From contig CAYFQW010000001.1 in assembly GCA_964345475.1 (NCBI GenBank), positions 124,001 through 188,000 on the forward strand: a DNA stretch of 64,000 nucleotides, written 5' to 3'. The notes under the pieces were generated by a model, which was not told the origin of the DNA, made no database searches, and worked only from the letters and a program-made list of their open reading frames with translations. The translations under genes and the position numbers were made by a program. Source of the stretch: WRIS01 sp964345475. GTDB lineage: Bacteria > Actinomycetota > Coriobacteriia > Coriobacteriales > Eggerthellaceae. Shown here piece after piece: positions 9,131 to 17,657 of the stretch; the stretch's first letter is position 1, and each line of letters opens with the position of its first letter.

Positions 9131-9167
9131 TTGTCATCGGGTAAGGCGAGTGTTAGACTTAGTCTAA
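9131..9167 (+). promoter_or_regulatory. Predicted promoter with palindromic operator before the methyltransferase cluster
   Basis: TTGTCA (9131-9136) is followed after 17 bases by TAGACT (9154-9159). A perfect 15-bp palindrome, TTAGACT-T-AGTCTAA (9153-9167), covers the -10 box, where a bound repressor would block RNA polymerase. It lies 38-52 bases before the ATG at 9205. The regulator is unknown; the PadR protein at 4 kb is one candidate. Confidence 0.5.
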
Positions 9168-9204
9168 TAATTGCTTGTGTCCTAATTCAGATGGAGTGGA
9201 GAAC

Positions 9205-10266
9205 ATGGCTAATCTAAAAGAGTATTACGAAAAAATTTTTGCAGCGCAAGACAGAGATCCCCAAAAAACAGCACGAACGCGTGATGCCGATGGAACTATC
9301 CCCCCAGAAGCGCGCGATAAGCTTTTCAATATTTCAGCTGAAATTAAAAGTAAGTTCCACGAGCTAGGCTCCCCCATGCCCCCTCTTCTTGAGGGCTGTA
9401 CTGTTCTTGATCTTGGCTGTGGAACAGGGCGCGACTCCTATCTCGCAGCGCAGCTCGTAGGACCGGAAGGAAAGGTTATTGGCATTGAACCGAACGCTGA
9501 TCGTCTTGCCATTGCTAAAAAATATCACGACCAGGAAATAAAGCAGTTCAACTACAGTGACTCGAACGTTGAACTTATCGAGGGATACCCTGAGGACCTC
9601 TCGGCTTTAGACGATAGCTCCATCGATGTGGTCATTTCAAATTGTGTTTTCAACCTCTCCCCTGATAAACAAAGCGTACTCAAGGAAGTATGGCGCGTAC
9701 TTAAGGAGGGCGGCGAGTTTTATTTCACTGACATTTTCACTGACCGCCGGATTCCCAAAGAGCTTGCCGAGGATATAACTTTGCGAGCAGCACGGCTTTC
9801 TGGTGCACTCTATATCCAAGACTTTAGGCGTCTCGCGCAAGATGTCGGCTTTCTCGATCCACGGTACCTCATATCATACAATTCTCCCCTTTCTCCCGAG
9901 GAAGAGGAGGCTATGGCAGGTATCTCCTATGCAACCGTTACCTGTCGTCTTGTTAAGTCGCCCTTAGTTGAAGACACCTGTGAATCCTTTGGTGAGAAAG
10001 TCGAATATTTGGGAACCCTTCCTGATTACCCCGACTACTTCCTGTACGATAAGGACATCAAATTCAAAACAGGCGAAGAGAGGACTGTGTGCGGAAACGT
10101 AACGGGCCTTCTCGGAGTCAGCCGGTATCAAAAGGTTTTTAAGGTCGAAATCGATAGAAGCGAGCATAGCGGCGACTCCTTCACTAAGCAATTCTTTGCT
10201 ACTACGAAGGACTACGAAGGAGTTATAGACGAAGACGACCAGCCTATTCAGGTAAGTTGTTGCTAA
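9205..10266 (+). CDS. ArsM-like SAM-dependent methyltransferase lacking most arsenic-binding cysteines
   Basis: 353 residues from the ATG at 9205, which follows GGAGTGGAG; an in-frame TTG at 9175 is less likely. The SAM site (VLDLGCGTGRDSY, residues 67-79) and the ArsM blocks SNCVFNLSPDK and SGALYIQDF are clear. Arsenite methyltransferases bind As(III) through conserved cysteines. Here only Cys147 is kept; the positions matching FYGCGSP and GECLSGALY read FHELGSP and AARLSGALY. A CC pair ends the protein. The C-terminal third (about 230-350) resembles the same region of the fusion protein two genes downstream, so the two look like diverged paralogues. The substrate may be another metalloid or an arsenic intermediate. 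It begins the regulated three-gene unit. Confidence 0.8.
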   Translation: MANLKEYYEKIFAAQDRDPQKTARTRDADGTIPPEARDKLFNISAEIKSKFHELGSPMPPLLEGCTVLDLGCGTGRDSYLAAQLVGPEGKVIGIEPNADRLAIAKKYHDQEIKQFNYSDSNVELIEGYPEDLSALDDSSIDVVISNCVFNLSPDKQSVLKEVWRVLKEGGEFYFTDIFTDRRIPKELAEDITLRAARLSGALYIQDFRRLAQDVGFLDPRYLISYNSPLSPEEEEAMAGISYATVTCRLVKSPLVEDTCESFGEKVEYLGTLPDYPDYFLYDKDIKFKTGEERTVCGNVTGLLGVSRYQKVFKVEIDRSEHSGDSFTKQFFATTKDYEGVIDEDDQPIQVSCC

Positions 10267-10333
10267 GAATGTCATCTGCTGCATTATCTGAAGTGCTATT
10301 CAAAATGTTGCCCAAAAAGGAGAACGAAGAGGT

Positions 10334-11422
10334 ATGGATAAAATTAGATTTATGGTAGTGAGCGGCTTTCTTGGCGCGGGGAAGACTACCACAATGATAG
10401 CCTTAGCCGAATATATGGATAAAAACTATGGCAAGACAGCACTGATAGCTAACGATTTAGGTGCTAACCTTGTAGACACAAACCTCACCCAAACAAGCGG
10501 ATGCACCGTTACTGAAATCGCATCAGGCTGTATTTGCTATCAGATGGATAATACGATTGATCAAATACGGCGACTTCGCGATAAAGAGGGGGCTGTCTTT
10601 GTCATGTCGGATATCCCTGGTTGTGGAGTGGGGGCACTTGATCATGTATACCATCGTCTTGCCAATGAAAATGCCGATGAGTTTATACTGTCTCCCTTCA
10701 CTGTAGTTGTCGATCCAGAGCGCCTCCGCATGATTATGCCCGAGCGTGCCGACATCAATCTCCCGGAAGAACTCGTTTATCTTTTGAAGCTCCAGCTCGA
10801 AGAGGCAGATCTTATCGTCCTCAATAAATGCGATCTCTTGGAGGATGACGATATCGAGCGATATACCGACTTCCTTCAATCTGCTTGTCCCGATATTCCT
10901 ATCATCGCTATATCGGCTCTAGAAAAAACAAATATTAAAGAGCTCGTAGAGTTCATTACAGCCAAGGAAAGCGCTCTTAAAAACTTCTCTGTTCGAAACA
11001 ATAAGGAATTCGAAGATGCTGAAGCTAAGCTCACCTGGTACAATCGTCGCCTGTTCTTTAAAACAATGGATGGGTCAAAAATTGACTGCAATGCTTTCGT
11101 TGACGACTTGATTGAATCGATACGCATGAAGCTTATCGAGATAAAAAGAAATGTACCACATCTGAAAACCTTTGCCACCTCTGGCAACGGCGACTTCAAC
11201 AAAGCCTCTCTCATCGGGGTCGATTACGATACGGAGTACGCAGAGCAATTCCTTCGCCCCCATAAAAACTTGAGGATGATAATCAATGCACGCGCCGTGT
11301 GTGAAGCTCGCCCCCTAGCCAAGCTTATGGATGAAGCGCTCGAGGAAGTAAGCGACGAGTACAATTTAGACTACCAAGTATTTTTCACCGAATGTTTCGG
11401 TATGGCAGATGAAGGACGTTAA
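10334..11422 (+). CDS. CobW/HypB/UreG-family GTPase
   Basis: 362 residues. Walker A is GFLGAGKTT (residues 11-19), and the G4 motif NKCD lies around residue 165. COG0523-type metal chaperones have a CxCC metal-binding motif after the nucleotide loop. Here it is GCICY (Cys66, Cys68, Tyr69), so one ligand is replaced. The C-terminal half (from about 230) is not the usual CobW C-terminal domain that I recognise. GGAG precedes the ATG. The gene sits between two ArsM-type genes, 67 bp after the first and 6 bp before the second, implying a linked role such as delivering or loading a metal or cofactor. The exact role is unknown. Confidence 0.75.
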   Translation: MDKIRFMVVSGFLGAGKTTTMIALAEYMDKNYGKTALIANDLGANLVDTNLTQTSGCTVTEIASGCICYQMDNTIDQIRRLRDKEGAVFVMSDIPGCGVGALDHVYHRLANENADEFILSPFTVVVDPERLRMIMPERADINLPEELVYLLKLQLEEADLIVLNKCDLLEDDDIERYTDFLQSACPDIPIIAISALEKTNIKELVEFITAKESALKNFSVRNNKEFEDAEAKLTWYNRRLFFKTMDGSKIDCNAFVDDLIESIRMKLIEIKRNVPHLKTFATSGNGDFNKASLIGVDYDTEYAEQFLRPHKNLRMIINARAVCEARPLAKLMDEALEEVSDEYNLDYQVFFTECFGMADEGR

Positions 11423-11428
11423 AAACAT

Positions 11429-13480
11429 ATGGAAGAATCCTCCACTTCAATCCACGAGCTTGTTCGCACCTACTACGGCGAAACTCTCCAAAGCAGCGAC
11501 GACCTCAAAACTGATGCCTGCTGCAACAGCTCCCACGTTCCGCCCAAATACGTAATCGATGTCCTTGAGGAGATAGAAGACGATATTGTAGCCCGTTTTT
11601 ATGGCTGCGGATCTCCTATTCCCCCTGCACTGGAGGGAGCAACCGTTCTCGACCTGGGCTGCGGGACAGGACGCGATGTTTATATTTGTTCAAAACTCGT
11701 TGGACCCAAGGGCCGCGTAATCGGTGTTGATATGACAGAATCGCAACTCGATTTTGCAAAATCTTTCGAAGATACCCAAATGAAGCGCTTTGGGTTTTCC
11801 GAATCGAATGTCGAATTTCATCAAGGATACATCGAGGATTTAGCCAGTATGGGGATTGAGGACAATTCAATTGATGTCCTTATTTCTAACTGCGTCATTA
11901 ACCTATCCCCTTTCAAGGACCAAGTGTTCAAGGAAATATTCAGAGTTCTTAAGCCTGGCGGGGAACTGTATTATTCCGATATTTTCTCTGACAGGCGAGT
12001 TCCGCCCGATTTCTATGATGATCCTGTCCTGCGCGGTGAATGCCTCTCGGGCGCGTTATATATTGAGGACTTTCGTGAGATGCTATCAGGGCTTGGTGTC
12101 GATGCCTTCTACAATGTAGAGGTAGCCCCCCTCTCTATTCATGATTTTCAGATTGCCACAAAATTAGGCTGCATAGGCTTTTACTCGCATACCGTGCGCG
12201 CAGTAAAGTCCCCCGACTTTGAAAAAAGGGAAGAAAATTACGGACAGTCTGCTACATATTTAGGCACTATGCCAGAAAACAAACGCTACTTTGATTTCAA
12301 TGAAGAGATTCGTTTTATTAAAGGCAGGCCTGTTGCAATAAGCGGAAACATCGCAACCCTGCTTCAAAACTCTCGTTATGCAAAGCATTTTGAGATTCGA
12401 GGAACTACCAAGAATCATTATGGACGCTTCAACTTTGCCGACGCACAAGAATCCCTTCTCCTCAAAACTGGAAAGGCGACGATAGGACTTGAAGAGCTTG
12501 AGCAATCCTGCGAGAAGCTTGAAATAGAACCCTTTCATGAGCGCGTCCACGACAAGGACCTTCTTAAAAGTGCTTCTCGTCTCAGCACTATGCAAGTCAA
12601 CCTTGGCTATCGTTGCAACCTTGCCTGTACACACTGTTTTTTGGAAAGCAATCCCTTAAGAACAGAACAGATGAGCAAAGAAACCATGGAGTCGGTGCTG
12701 AAGGCTTTCGAGACGGGATGCTATGAAACGCTCGATATTACCGGCGGGTCCCCTGAAATGAACCCCCATTTGGAGTGGTTCTTAGAAGCCGCAGCACCTC
12801 TTGCTAAGAAAATCATAGTGAGAAGTAACTTCTGTATTCTCGAGCACCCTGAATACGAGCACTTCATCGATGTGTACACCAAGCATAAGGTCCATCTTGT
12901 CACCTCATTGCCCTACTACGATCAATCGGCTTGTGACACTCAACGTGGCGACAAGACCTTTAATAGCATCATCGCCGTATTGCGGAAATTCAACGAGAGA
13001 GGCTACGGAACAGACCCCGAGCTCATGGTCGACGTTGTTTACAACGTTTCAGGCCCCTTCCTTCCCCCCAATCAATATGAATTGGAAGAGTTTTACGCCT
13101 ACCAGCTCAAAAATAGCCAGGACGCTCGCTTCAATAATTTATTTGCATTCAATAATTACCCGCTCGGACGCTTTGCGAACCATCTCAAAAAAGAGGGGAA
13201 GTTCGATTACTATCTGGAGCTTTTAGATGAAAACTACAATGCGGCCGTCGTTGCACATATGATGTGTCGCTCTCAAATCAATGTTGATTATGACGGAAGA
13301 CTCTACGACTGCGAAGTAAGCCATGTCTTAGGCCTGCCTATTGACGGCCCAACCCATATAGACGACATCGTTGATACGCCCCTTGATGTACGCAACATTC
13401 AGACTAATCCGATTTGCTACAGCTGCGCAGCTGGAAGCGGAAGTTCTTGCGGAGGAAGCCTGCTTGATCAGATTTTGTAA
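11429..13480 (+). CDS. ArsM-ArsS fusion: arsenite methyltransferase plus arsenosugar-type radical SAM protein
   Basis: 683 residues in two enzymes. Residues 1-260 are ArsM: DACC (Cys31/32), FYGCGSP (Cys60), VLDLGCGTGRD SAM loop, SNCVINLSP (Cys155) and GECLSGALY (Cys205), matching all arsenic-binding cysteines known in ArsM. Residues 260-380 are shared with the upstream paralogue. Residues 385-683 are an ArsS-type radical SAM domain with the 4Fe-4S motif Cys396, Cys400, Cys403 (CNLACTHC) and the C-terminal DUF3641-like cysteine region (NPICYSCAAGSGSSCGG). ArsM makes methylated arsenicals; ArsS attaches a deoxyadenosyl group on the way to arsenosugars. One chain holding both could pass intermediates directly. 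It ends the operon before a strong terminator. Confidence 0.88.
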   Translation: MEESSTSIHELVRTYYGETLQSSDDLKTDACCNSSHVPPKYVIDVLEEIEDDIVARFYGCGSPIPPALEGATVLDLGCGTGRDVYICSKLVGPKGRVIGVDMTESQLDFAKSFEDTQMKRFGFSESNVEFHQGYIEDLASMGIEDNSIDVLISNCVINLSPFKDQVFKEIFRVLKPGGELYYSDIFSDRRVPPDFYDDPVLRGECLSGALYIEDFREMLSGLGVDAFYNVEVAPLSIHDFQIATKLGCIGFYSHTVRAVKSPDFEKREENYGQSATYLGTMPENKRYFDFNEEIRFIKGRPVAISGNIATLLQNSRYAKHFEIRGTTKNHYGRFNFADAQESLLLKTGKATIGLEELEQSCEKLEIEPFHERVHDKDLLKSASRLSTMQVNLGYRCNLACTHCFLESNPLRTEQMSKETMESVLKAFETGCYETLDITGGSPEMNPHLEWFLEAAAPLAKKIIVRSNFCILEHPEYEHFIDVYTKHKVHLVTSLPYYDQSACDTQRGDKTFNSIIAVLRKFNERGYGTDPELMVDVVYNVSGPFLPPNQYELEEFYAYQLKNSQDARFNNLFAFNNYPLGRFANHLKKEGKFDYYLELLDENYNAAVVAHMMCRSQINVDYDGRLYDCEVSHVLGLPIDGPTHIDDIVDTPLDVRNIQTNPICYSCAAGSGSSCGGSLLDQIL

Positions 13481-13524
13481 GAGACAAGCGCCTATGGGGC
13501 TTGTCGTAGGCCGATGAAGTAAGT

Positions 13525-13561
13525 AAAATGAGGGGTGGCCGGAACGGCCTCCCCTCATTTT
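13525..13561 (+). terminator. Intrinsic terminator after the ArsM-ArsS gene
   Basis: Arms ATGAGGGG and GGCC pair with GGCC and CCCCTCAT, with one T-T mismatch and a five-base loop, flanked by AAAA and TTTT. It can act on both strands, ending this operon and the tig unit coming from the right. A smaller hairpin, GACAAGC/GCTTGTC, lies just before it at about 13483-13508. Confidence 0.85.
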
Positions 13562-13572
13562 ATATCTATCTG

Positions 13573-13798
13573 TTATTGTCGACTTGTCGTTATTGTCGAC
13601 TTGTCGTTATTGTCGACTTGTCGTTANNNNNNNNNNNNNNNNNNNNNNNNNNNNNNNNNNNNNNNNNNNNNNNNNNNNNNNNNNNNNNNNNNNNNNNNNN
13701 NNNNNNNNNNNNNNNNNNNNNNNNNNACTTGTCGTTATTGTCGACTTGTCGTTATTGTCGACTTGTCGTTATTGTCGACTTGTCGTTATTGTCGACTT
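13573..13798. repeat. 17-bp tandem repeat array interrupted by a 100-N gap
   Basis: The unit TTATTGTCGACTTGTCG is repeated perfectly: three full copies at 13573-13623 and three at 13735-13785, with partial copies on both sides of the N run (13627-13726). The gap is a round 100 N, so the true copy number is unknown. The last partial copy supplies the stop codon and last three sense codons of tig. There are no spacers, so it is not a CRISPR. The 305-bp gene-free stretch 13481-13785 holds only this array and the terminator. Confidence 0.95.
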
Positions 13799-15072
13799 AT
13801 CTTTGCATTTTGAACGAGCCAGTCATTTGCTTTAATTCTCTCTGCCATCTCTCGAAGCGCAAAGTTTTGCCCCGACTCCTCCATTTGCATGCGGACTGCT
13901 TTTGGATTCTGTGGATTCAGCTCACGGGCAGCACGATCGAGATCAGCGTCTTCGAGCACCATTTTCTCGTGGCGGAAGAGCGCATCAAGCGCGTACCCCT
14001 GAATGAGTGTTTGCCTAATCTGCATCATCATCATCATCTGGAACTGCTGAGCGCCACCATTCTGTTCTACAAAGTCATCAAAAGTCATACCCTTCTGTTG
14101 AAGGTCTGCCCGTAAATTATCGAGCATTGCCTTTTGCATAGCCTCATACACGGGGTCTTCAATACGTCCCTGAAAGCGTTTCGCAAGCTCCGTGACGGCA
14201 ACCTGAGCAATTTGGTTGTCATAATTTGCCCTCTGGTCGCGAGAGATGCTGTCCTCTATGCTTTTTCGAAGAGCGGCGGCGTTTGGAAACATCGGCATAC
14301 AGCGCGACACCCATTCATCATCAATGTCAGAGATTTGTTTTTCCTGGATCTCTTTGACCGTCACGGTACACGCGTACTCTTCCATGAATTGGTTTCCCTC
14401 ATCATCAAAGGTCGGCCCCTCAAAAGTGAATGACTTCGTTTCGCCAACTTCCATGCCGATAATCTGCTCGTCAAACCCATCGGGCATAAGGCCCATGCCT
14501 GTTGTATAGGTTCTCCCCTCAGTCGTAACCCCTTTGACCACCTCGCCGTTTTGCGTCATTTCAATAGCCAAAAAGCAACTATCGCCTTTTGCAACGGGAC
14601 GAGGGTCGACCTTTTTGTACTCTGCATATTGTTCGGCAAGCTGCTCCAGCTCTTTTTCAACAAAAGACAAGTCGGGCTCAAAAGGAGGCACGGTAATGGA
14701 TACTGGCTCATAGGAGTCAAGCTCGTACCTAGGCTTCAATGCTACATCAAGAGAAAACTTGAACTCAACTCCTCTGCGTGGCATACTTCCACCCTGTTTT
14801 TCTGGAGGATAGGCCGGTATGATGTTGCGCTTATCAAGCGCTAAAGGTATAAGCGCATCGTACACTTGGGGAGCAACCACCGAATCAAGATCTTTTACTC
14901 CTAATTTTTCTGCAGCAACCTGGGGAACCGTCTTATCTTGTTCAGGCTGGAGGTTCATTTGGTTCGCAAACATAATGTAGGCTTTCTGAAACGCCTTATC
15001 GACCTCTTGTGTGTTTGCGGTCGCCTCTAGATGGACCTTATCTGTGCCGCTTTTTTTCTCAACAACCTTCAT
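13786..15072 (-). CDS. tig: Trigger factor-like ribosome-associated chaperone
   Basis: 428 residues from the ATG at 15072, which has GGAGAGG at the usual distance. The order is that of trigger factor: N-terminal domain, FKBP-type prolyl isomerase region (KGDSCFLAIEM, MPDGFDEQIIGMEVGETKSF) and a long helical C-terminal arm. The N-terminal domain lacks the GFRxGxxP ribosome-docking signature and has FANQMNLQPEQDKTVPQV in its place, so ribosome binding may differ. The last residues (SRQ) and the TAA stop are encoded by the first unit of the 17-bp repeat array. It is the last gene of the minus-strand housekeeping run. Confidence 0.85.
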   Translation of the reverse strand: MKVVEKKSGTDKVHLEATANTQEVDKAFQKAYIMFANQMNLQPEQDKTVPQVAAEKLGVKDLDSVVAPQVYDALIPLALDKRNIIPAYPPEKQGGSMPRRGVEFKFSLDVALKPRYELDSYEPVSITVPPFEPDLSFVEKELEQLAEQYAEYKKVDPRPVAKGDSCFLAIEMTQNGEVVKGVTTEGRTYTTGMGLMPDGFDEQIIGMEVGETKSFTFEGPTFDDEGNQFMEEYACTVTVKEIQEKQISDIDDEWVSRCMPMFPNAAALRKSIEDSISRDQRANYDNQIAQVAVTELAKRFQGRIEDPVYEAMQKAMLDNLRADLQQKGMTFDDFVEQNGGAQQFQMMMMMQIRQTLIQGYALDALFRHEKMVLEDADLDRAARELNPQNPKAVRMQMEESGQNFALREMAERIKANDWLVQNAKISRQ

Positions 15073-15145
15073 GTTTCCTCTCCTCATCTTTTTTATGTAT
15101 AGCCCTTCGCGCTTTGCTACAAAATATGTACAACAAAAACTGTCC

Positions 15146-15901
15146 TCAGCTCATCCATCGCGCAAACTCGCTAATATTCGAACAAACATAATCGGGGACT
15201 TGGGCGAGTAAGATTTCTTTAGAGAACATACCCCATAGAGCGGCAACCGTACAGGCCTGTGCAGCGTTTCCTGCCTGTATATCAAAGGGGCTGTCCCCTA
15301 TGTATATGCACGTTTGTATATGCGATCCCAGAAGCTCTGCCCCATAAAGTACGGGAGCAGGATTGGGCTTGTGCAAGGTGCAATCATCCGCGCCTACGAG
15401 GCATGAAAAATACCCATCCAGCCCAAAGAGCTGCAGGCCGCGTAAAGCAGGCTCATGAAGCTTAGATGTTACTACCCCCATCTTGTAGCCAGCGTCTTTA
15501 AGCCAGGACAGGGCCTCTTCGCATCCATCGAAGGGCTGAGTGAGCCCATCGTGGATTGTGCTTTGATACTCGCGATATACACGCTGAAGCTCAACACATT
15601 CTGCTTCAGATCGCGCATAGTCTTCCATCTGCGTTTTTAAGGGCTGTCCTACTTTGCCCATGAGCTGCTCGTCAGAATACTCTTTTCCTAAAACAGTCTT
15701 CATGGTGTACCGCATCGACCGCAAAATAGTCTGATATGTATCTATCAGGGTGCCATCCAGATCGAAGAGGATAGTATCTACTTCGGGAGACTCGAAGCTA
15801 TTTTGGGCTAGCCCCTCTTCATCAATCTCGAGAGAGCCAGCAGCGGCTTGCACCGCTTCGCACACGTCCGTTTGTTGTTTTTCATTCCCACACGTCTTCA
15901 A
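15146..15901 (-). CDS. HAD-superfamily hydrolase, phosphoglycolate phosphatase-like
   Basis: About 251 residues from a TTG at 15901, chosen because TAGGGAG, overlapping the proS stop, lies upstream. Motif I is FDLDGTLIDT, motif II VVTSK, motif III KPNPAPVLYGAELL, and motif IV GDSPFDIQAG. A four-helix cap follows motif I, as in Gph/PpaX-type phosphatases, which hydrolyse phosphoglycolate or pyrophosphate. The substrate is not certain. The N-terminal ~37 residues before motif I are non-conserved, so a later start is possible. It is probably co-translated with proS. Confidence 0.85.
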   Translation of the reverse strand: MKTCGNEKQQTDVCEAVQAAAGSLEIDEEGLAQNSFESPEVDTILFDLDGTLIDTYQTILRSMRYTMKTVLGKEYSDEQLMGKVGQPLKTQMEDYARSEAECVELQRVYREYQSTIHDGLTQPFDGCEEALSWLKDAGYKMGVVTSKLHEPALRGLQLFGLDGYFSCLVGADDCTLHKPNPAPVLYGAELLGSHIQTCIYIGDSPFDIQAGNAAQACTVAALWGMFSKEILLAQVPDYVCSNISEFARWMS

Positions 15902-15914
15902 AATAGCTAACTCC

Positions 15915-17657
15915 CTACATAAGATGGCCGACTCTTGTGGCAAAGCCAGCAATGTTATGTTTAATATAGGCGATAATCTCTGTAATGGAGTCGATTTGAA
16001 CATCGCGTTTTTCTCCGCTTGCTCTTTTTTTAACCTCAACAGAAGAATTCTCCAAGCCTCTCTTGCCGACGATAATCTGAAGAGGCCACCCTATGAGATC
16101 GGCATCGTTGAACTTGACGCCCGCACGCTCATCCCGGTCGTCAATTACAACCTCTAAGCCAAGGTCAGCTATTCTAGTAGCTATCTCCTCTGCTGCAGGC
16201 TGGACAAGATCATCTCCAACATTGAGGGGGATGACACATACATGGGCCGGGGCTATTGATATGGGCCAAATAATACCCTTCTCATCATTGTTCTGCTCAA
16301 CAACGGCAGCAAGGCTTCTTGTAACTCCCACCCCATAGCAGCCCATCAGGAAGTTCTCTTCACTTCCGTCTTCCTTGCTAAAACTTGCATTCATAGCTCG
16401 CGAGTATTTGTCACCGAGCTGGAATATTTGAGAGACTTCTATGCCTCGGGCTCCCTCTAGGGCATTATCACATTGAGGACACCTATCTCCTGCCTGCACC
16501 ACTACGATGTCTGCCCACTCGTCTATCGTGAAATCAGTCCCCAGGCGCGCCCCAACAAAATGATAGCCATCCTCATTTGCTCCTACAACCCAGGTTGGAA
16601 TATCTTGCAGGCTAAGAGAGGCTACCGTCCGGATGCCGTCTGGCAGGTTAACAGGCCCTATCGAGCCTTTTGGCAGCCCCAACGCTTCTATCTCTTCGTC
16701 GACGAGCAGCTCAAATCCTGGAACAAGCTTGTCAATCTTGACCTCATTAAGCTCATGGTCGCCAGGAAGGAACAGGGCTACGGCTTTGCCCTCAGCATCC
16801 CTTCCGAGCATTGCTTTCACCGTTGAGCTTTCTGGAATTTCGAGATGCTGGGCCAACTCTGTAATTGTACGGATGCCAGGAGTTGCTATCTTCTCTATAC
16901 CTTCAGCCTGAGAGTACTCGGTCGGGTTTGCCTTGCCTTCACCCGCCTCGACGTTCGCCGCGTAGCCACACTTGCAATATACGAGCTCTGCTTCACCCGA
17001 TTCGGCTAAGGCCATAAACTCGCGACTCTCATTTCCTCCAATTTGGCCACTGTCTGCATCAACAGAGCGCCATTTCAGCTCAAGCCTATCGCAAATTCTT
17101 GCGTATGCTTCACCCATTTGATCGTAAGTTTCTTGGAGTGATGCTTGGTCTGCATGGAAACTGTAGGCATCCTTCATTATGAATTCCCGCCCACGCATAA
17201 GCCCAAAGCGGGGTCGTATCTCGTCACGGAACTTGACCTGCAGTTGATATAAGGAAAGCGGTAATTGCTTGTAAGATCGAAGCTCGCTTCGGACAAGGGC
17301 AGTAATAAGCTCTTCATGCGTTGGCCCCAGGCAAAATGACCTGTCATGACGATCCTTGAGACGCATAAGTTCCGGTCCATAATCATCCCACCGACCGCTC
17401 TCGTGCCAGAGTTCGGCGGGCTGTAAAACCGGCATCATAATTTCCTGTGCCCCAATAGCGTTCATTTCCTGTCGAATGATAGCTTCAACCTTCGCGAGCA
17501 CTCGCTGTCCAAGCGGAAGAAAGGTGTAGAGCCCGGAAGCGCTCTTGCGAAGCATTCCCGCGCGAAGTAAGAGCCGATGGCTTGCGATTTCCGCATCTGC
17601 CGGATTCTCTTTAAGCGTAGGAGCATAGTATGTGCTCAGGCGAATTATGTCGTTCAT
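15915..17657 (-). CDS. proS: Prolyl-tRNA synthetase
   Basis: 580 residues, the bacterial-type ProRS length. Class II motifs are visible (motif 2 region FRDEIRPRFGLMRGREFIMKD; motif 3 region GCYGVGVTRSLAAV). The editing insertion typical of bacterial ProRS lies between them (TELAQHLEIPESSTVKAML, then ALFLPGDHELNEVK). It attaches proline to tRNA-Pro and clears mischarged alanine. The ATG overlaps the ispG stop codon as ATGA, indicating translational coupling with ispG, and the stop overlaps the ribosome site of the HAD gene. Confidence 0.97.
   Translation of the reverse strand: MNDIIRLSTYYAPTLKENPADAEIASHRLLLRAGMLRKSASGLYTFLPLGQRVLAKVEAIIRQEMNAIGAQEIMMPVLQPAELWHESGRWDDYGPELMRLKDRHDRSFCLGPTHEELITALVRSELRSYKQLPLSLYQLQVKFRDEIRPRFGLMRGREFIMKDAYSFHADQASLQETYDQMGEAYARICDRLELKWRSVDADSGQIGGNESREFMALAESGEAELVYCKCGYAANVEAGEGKANPTEYSQAEGIEKIATPGIRTITELAQHLEIPESSTVKAMLGRDAEGKAVALFLPGDHELNEVKIDKLVPGFELLVDEEIEALGLPKGSIGPVNLPDGIRTVASLSLQDIPTWVVGANEDGYHFVGARLGTDFTIDEWADIVVVQAGDRCPQCDNALEGARGIEVSQIFQLGDKYSRAMNASFSKEDGSEENFLMGCYGVGVTRSLAAVVEQNNDEKGIIWPISIAPAHVCVIPLNVGDDLVQPAAEEIATRIADLGLEVVIDDRDERAGVKFNDADLIGWPLQIIVGKRGLENSSVEVKKRASGEKRDVQIDSITEIIAYIKHNIAGFATRVGHLM

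Noticed and set aside
13573..13798. CRISPR array
   Set aside because: Units are head-to-tail with no spacers and no cas genes are near.
13528..14115. Frames reading through the repeat array and N gap
   Set aside because: They are translations of the 17-bp repeat, antisense to tig, and include unknown residues.
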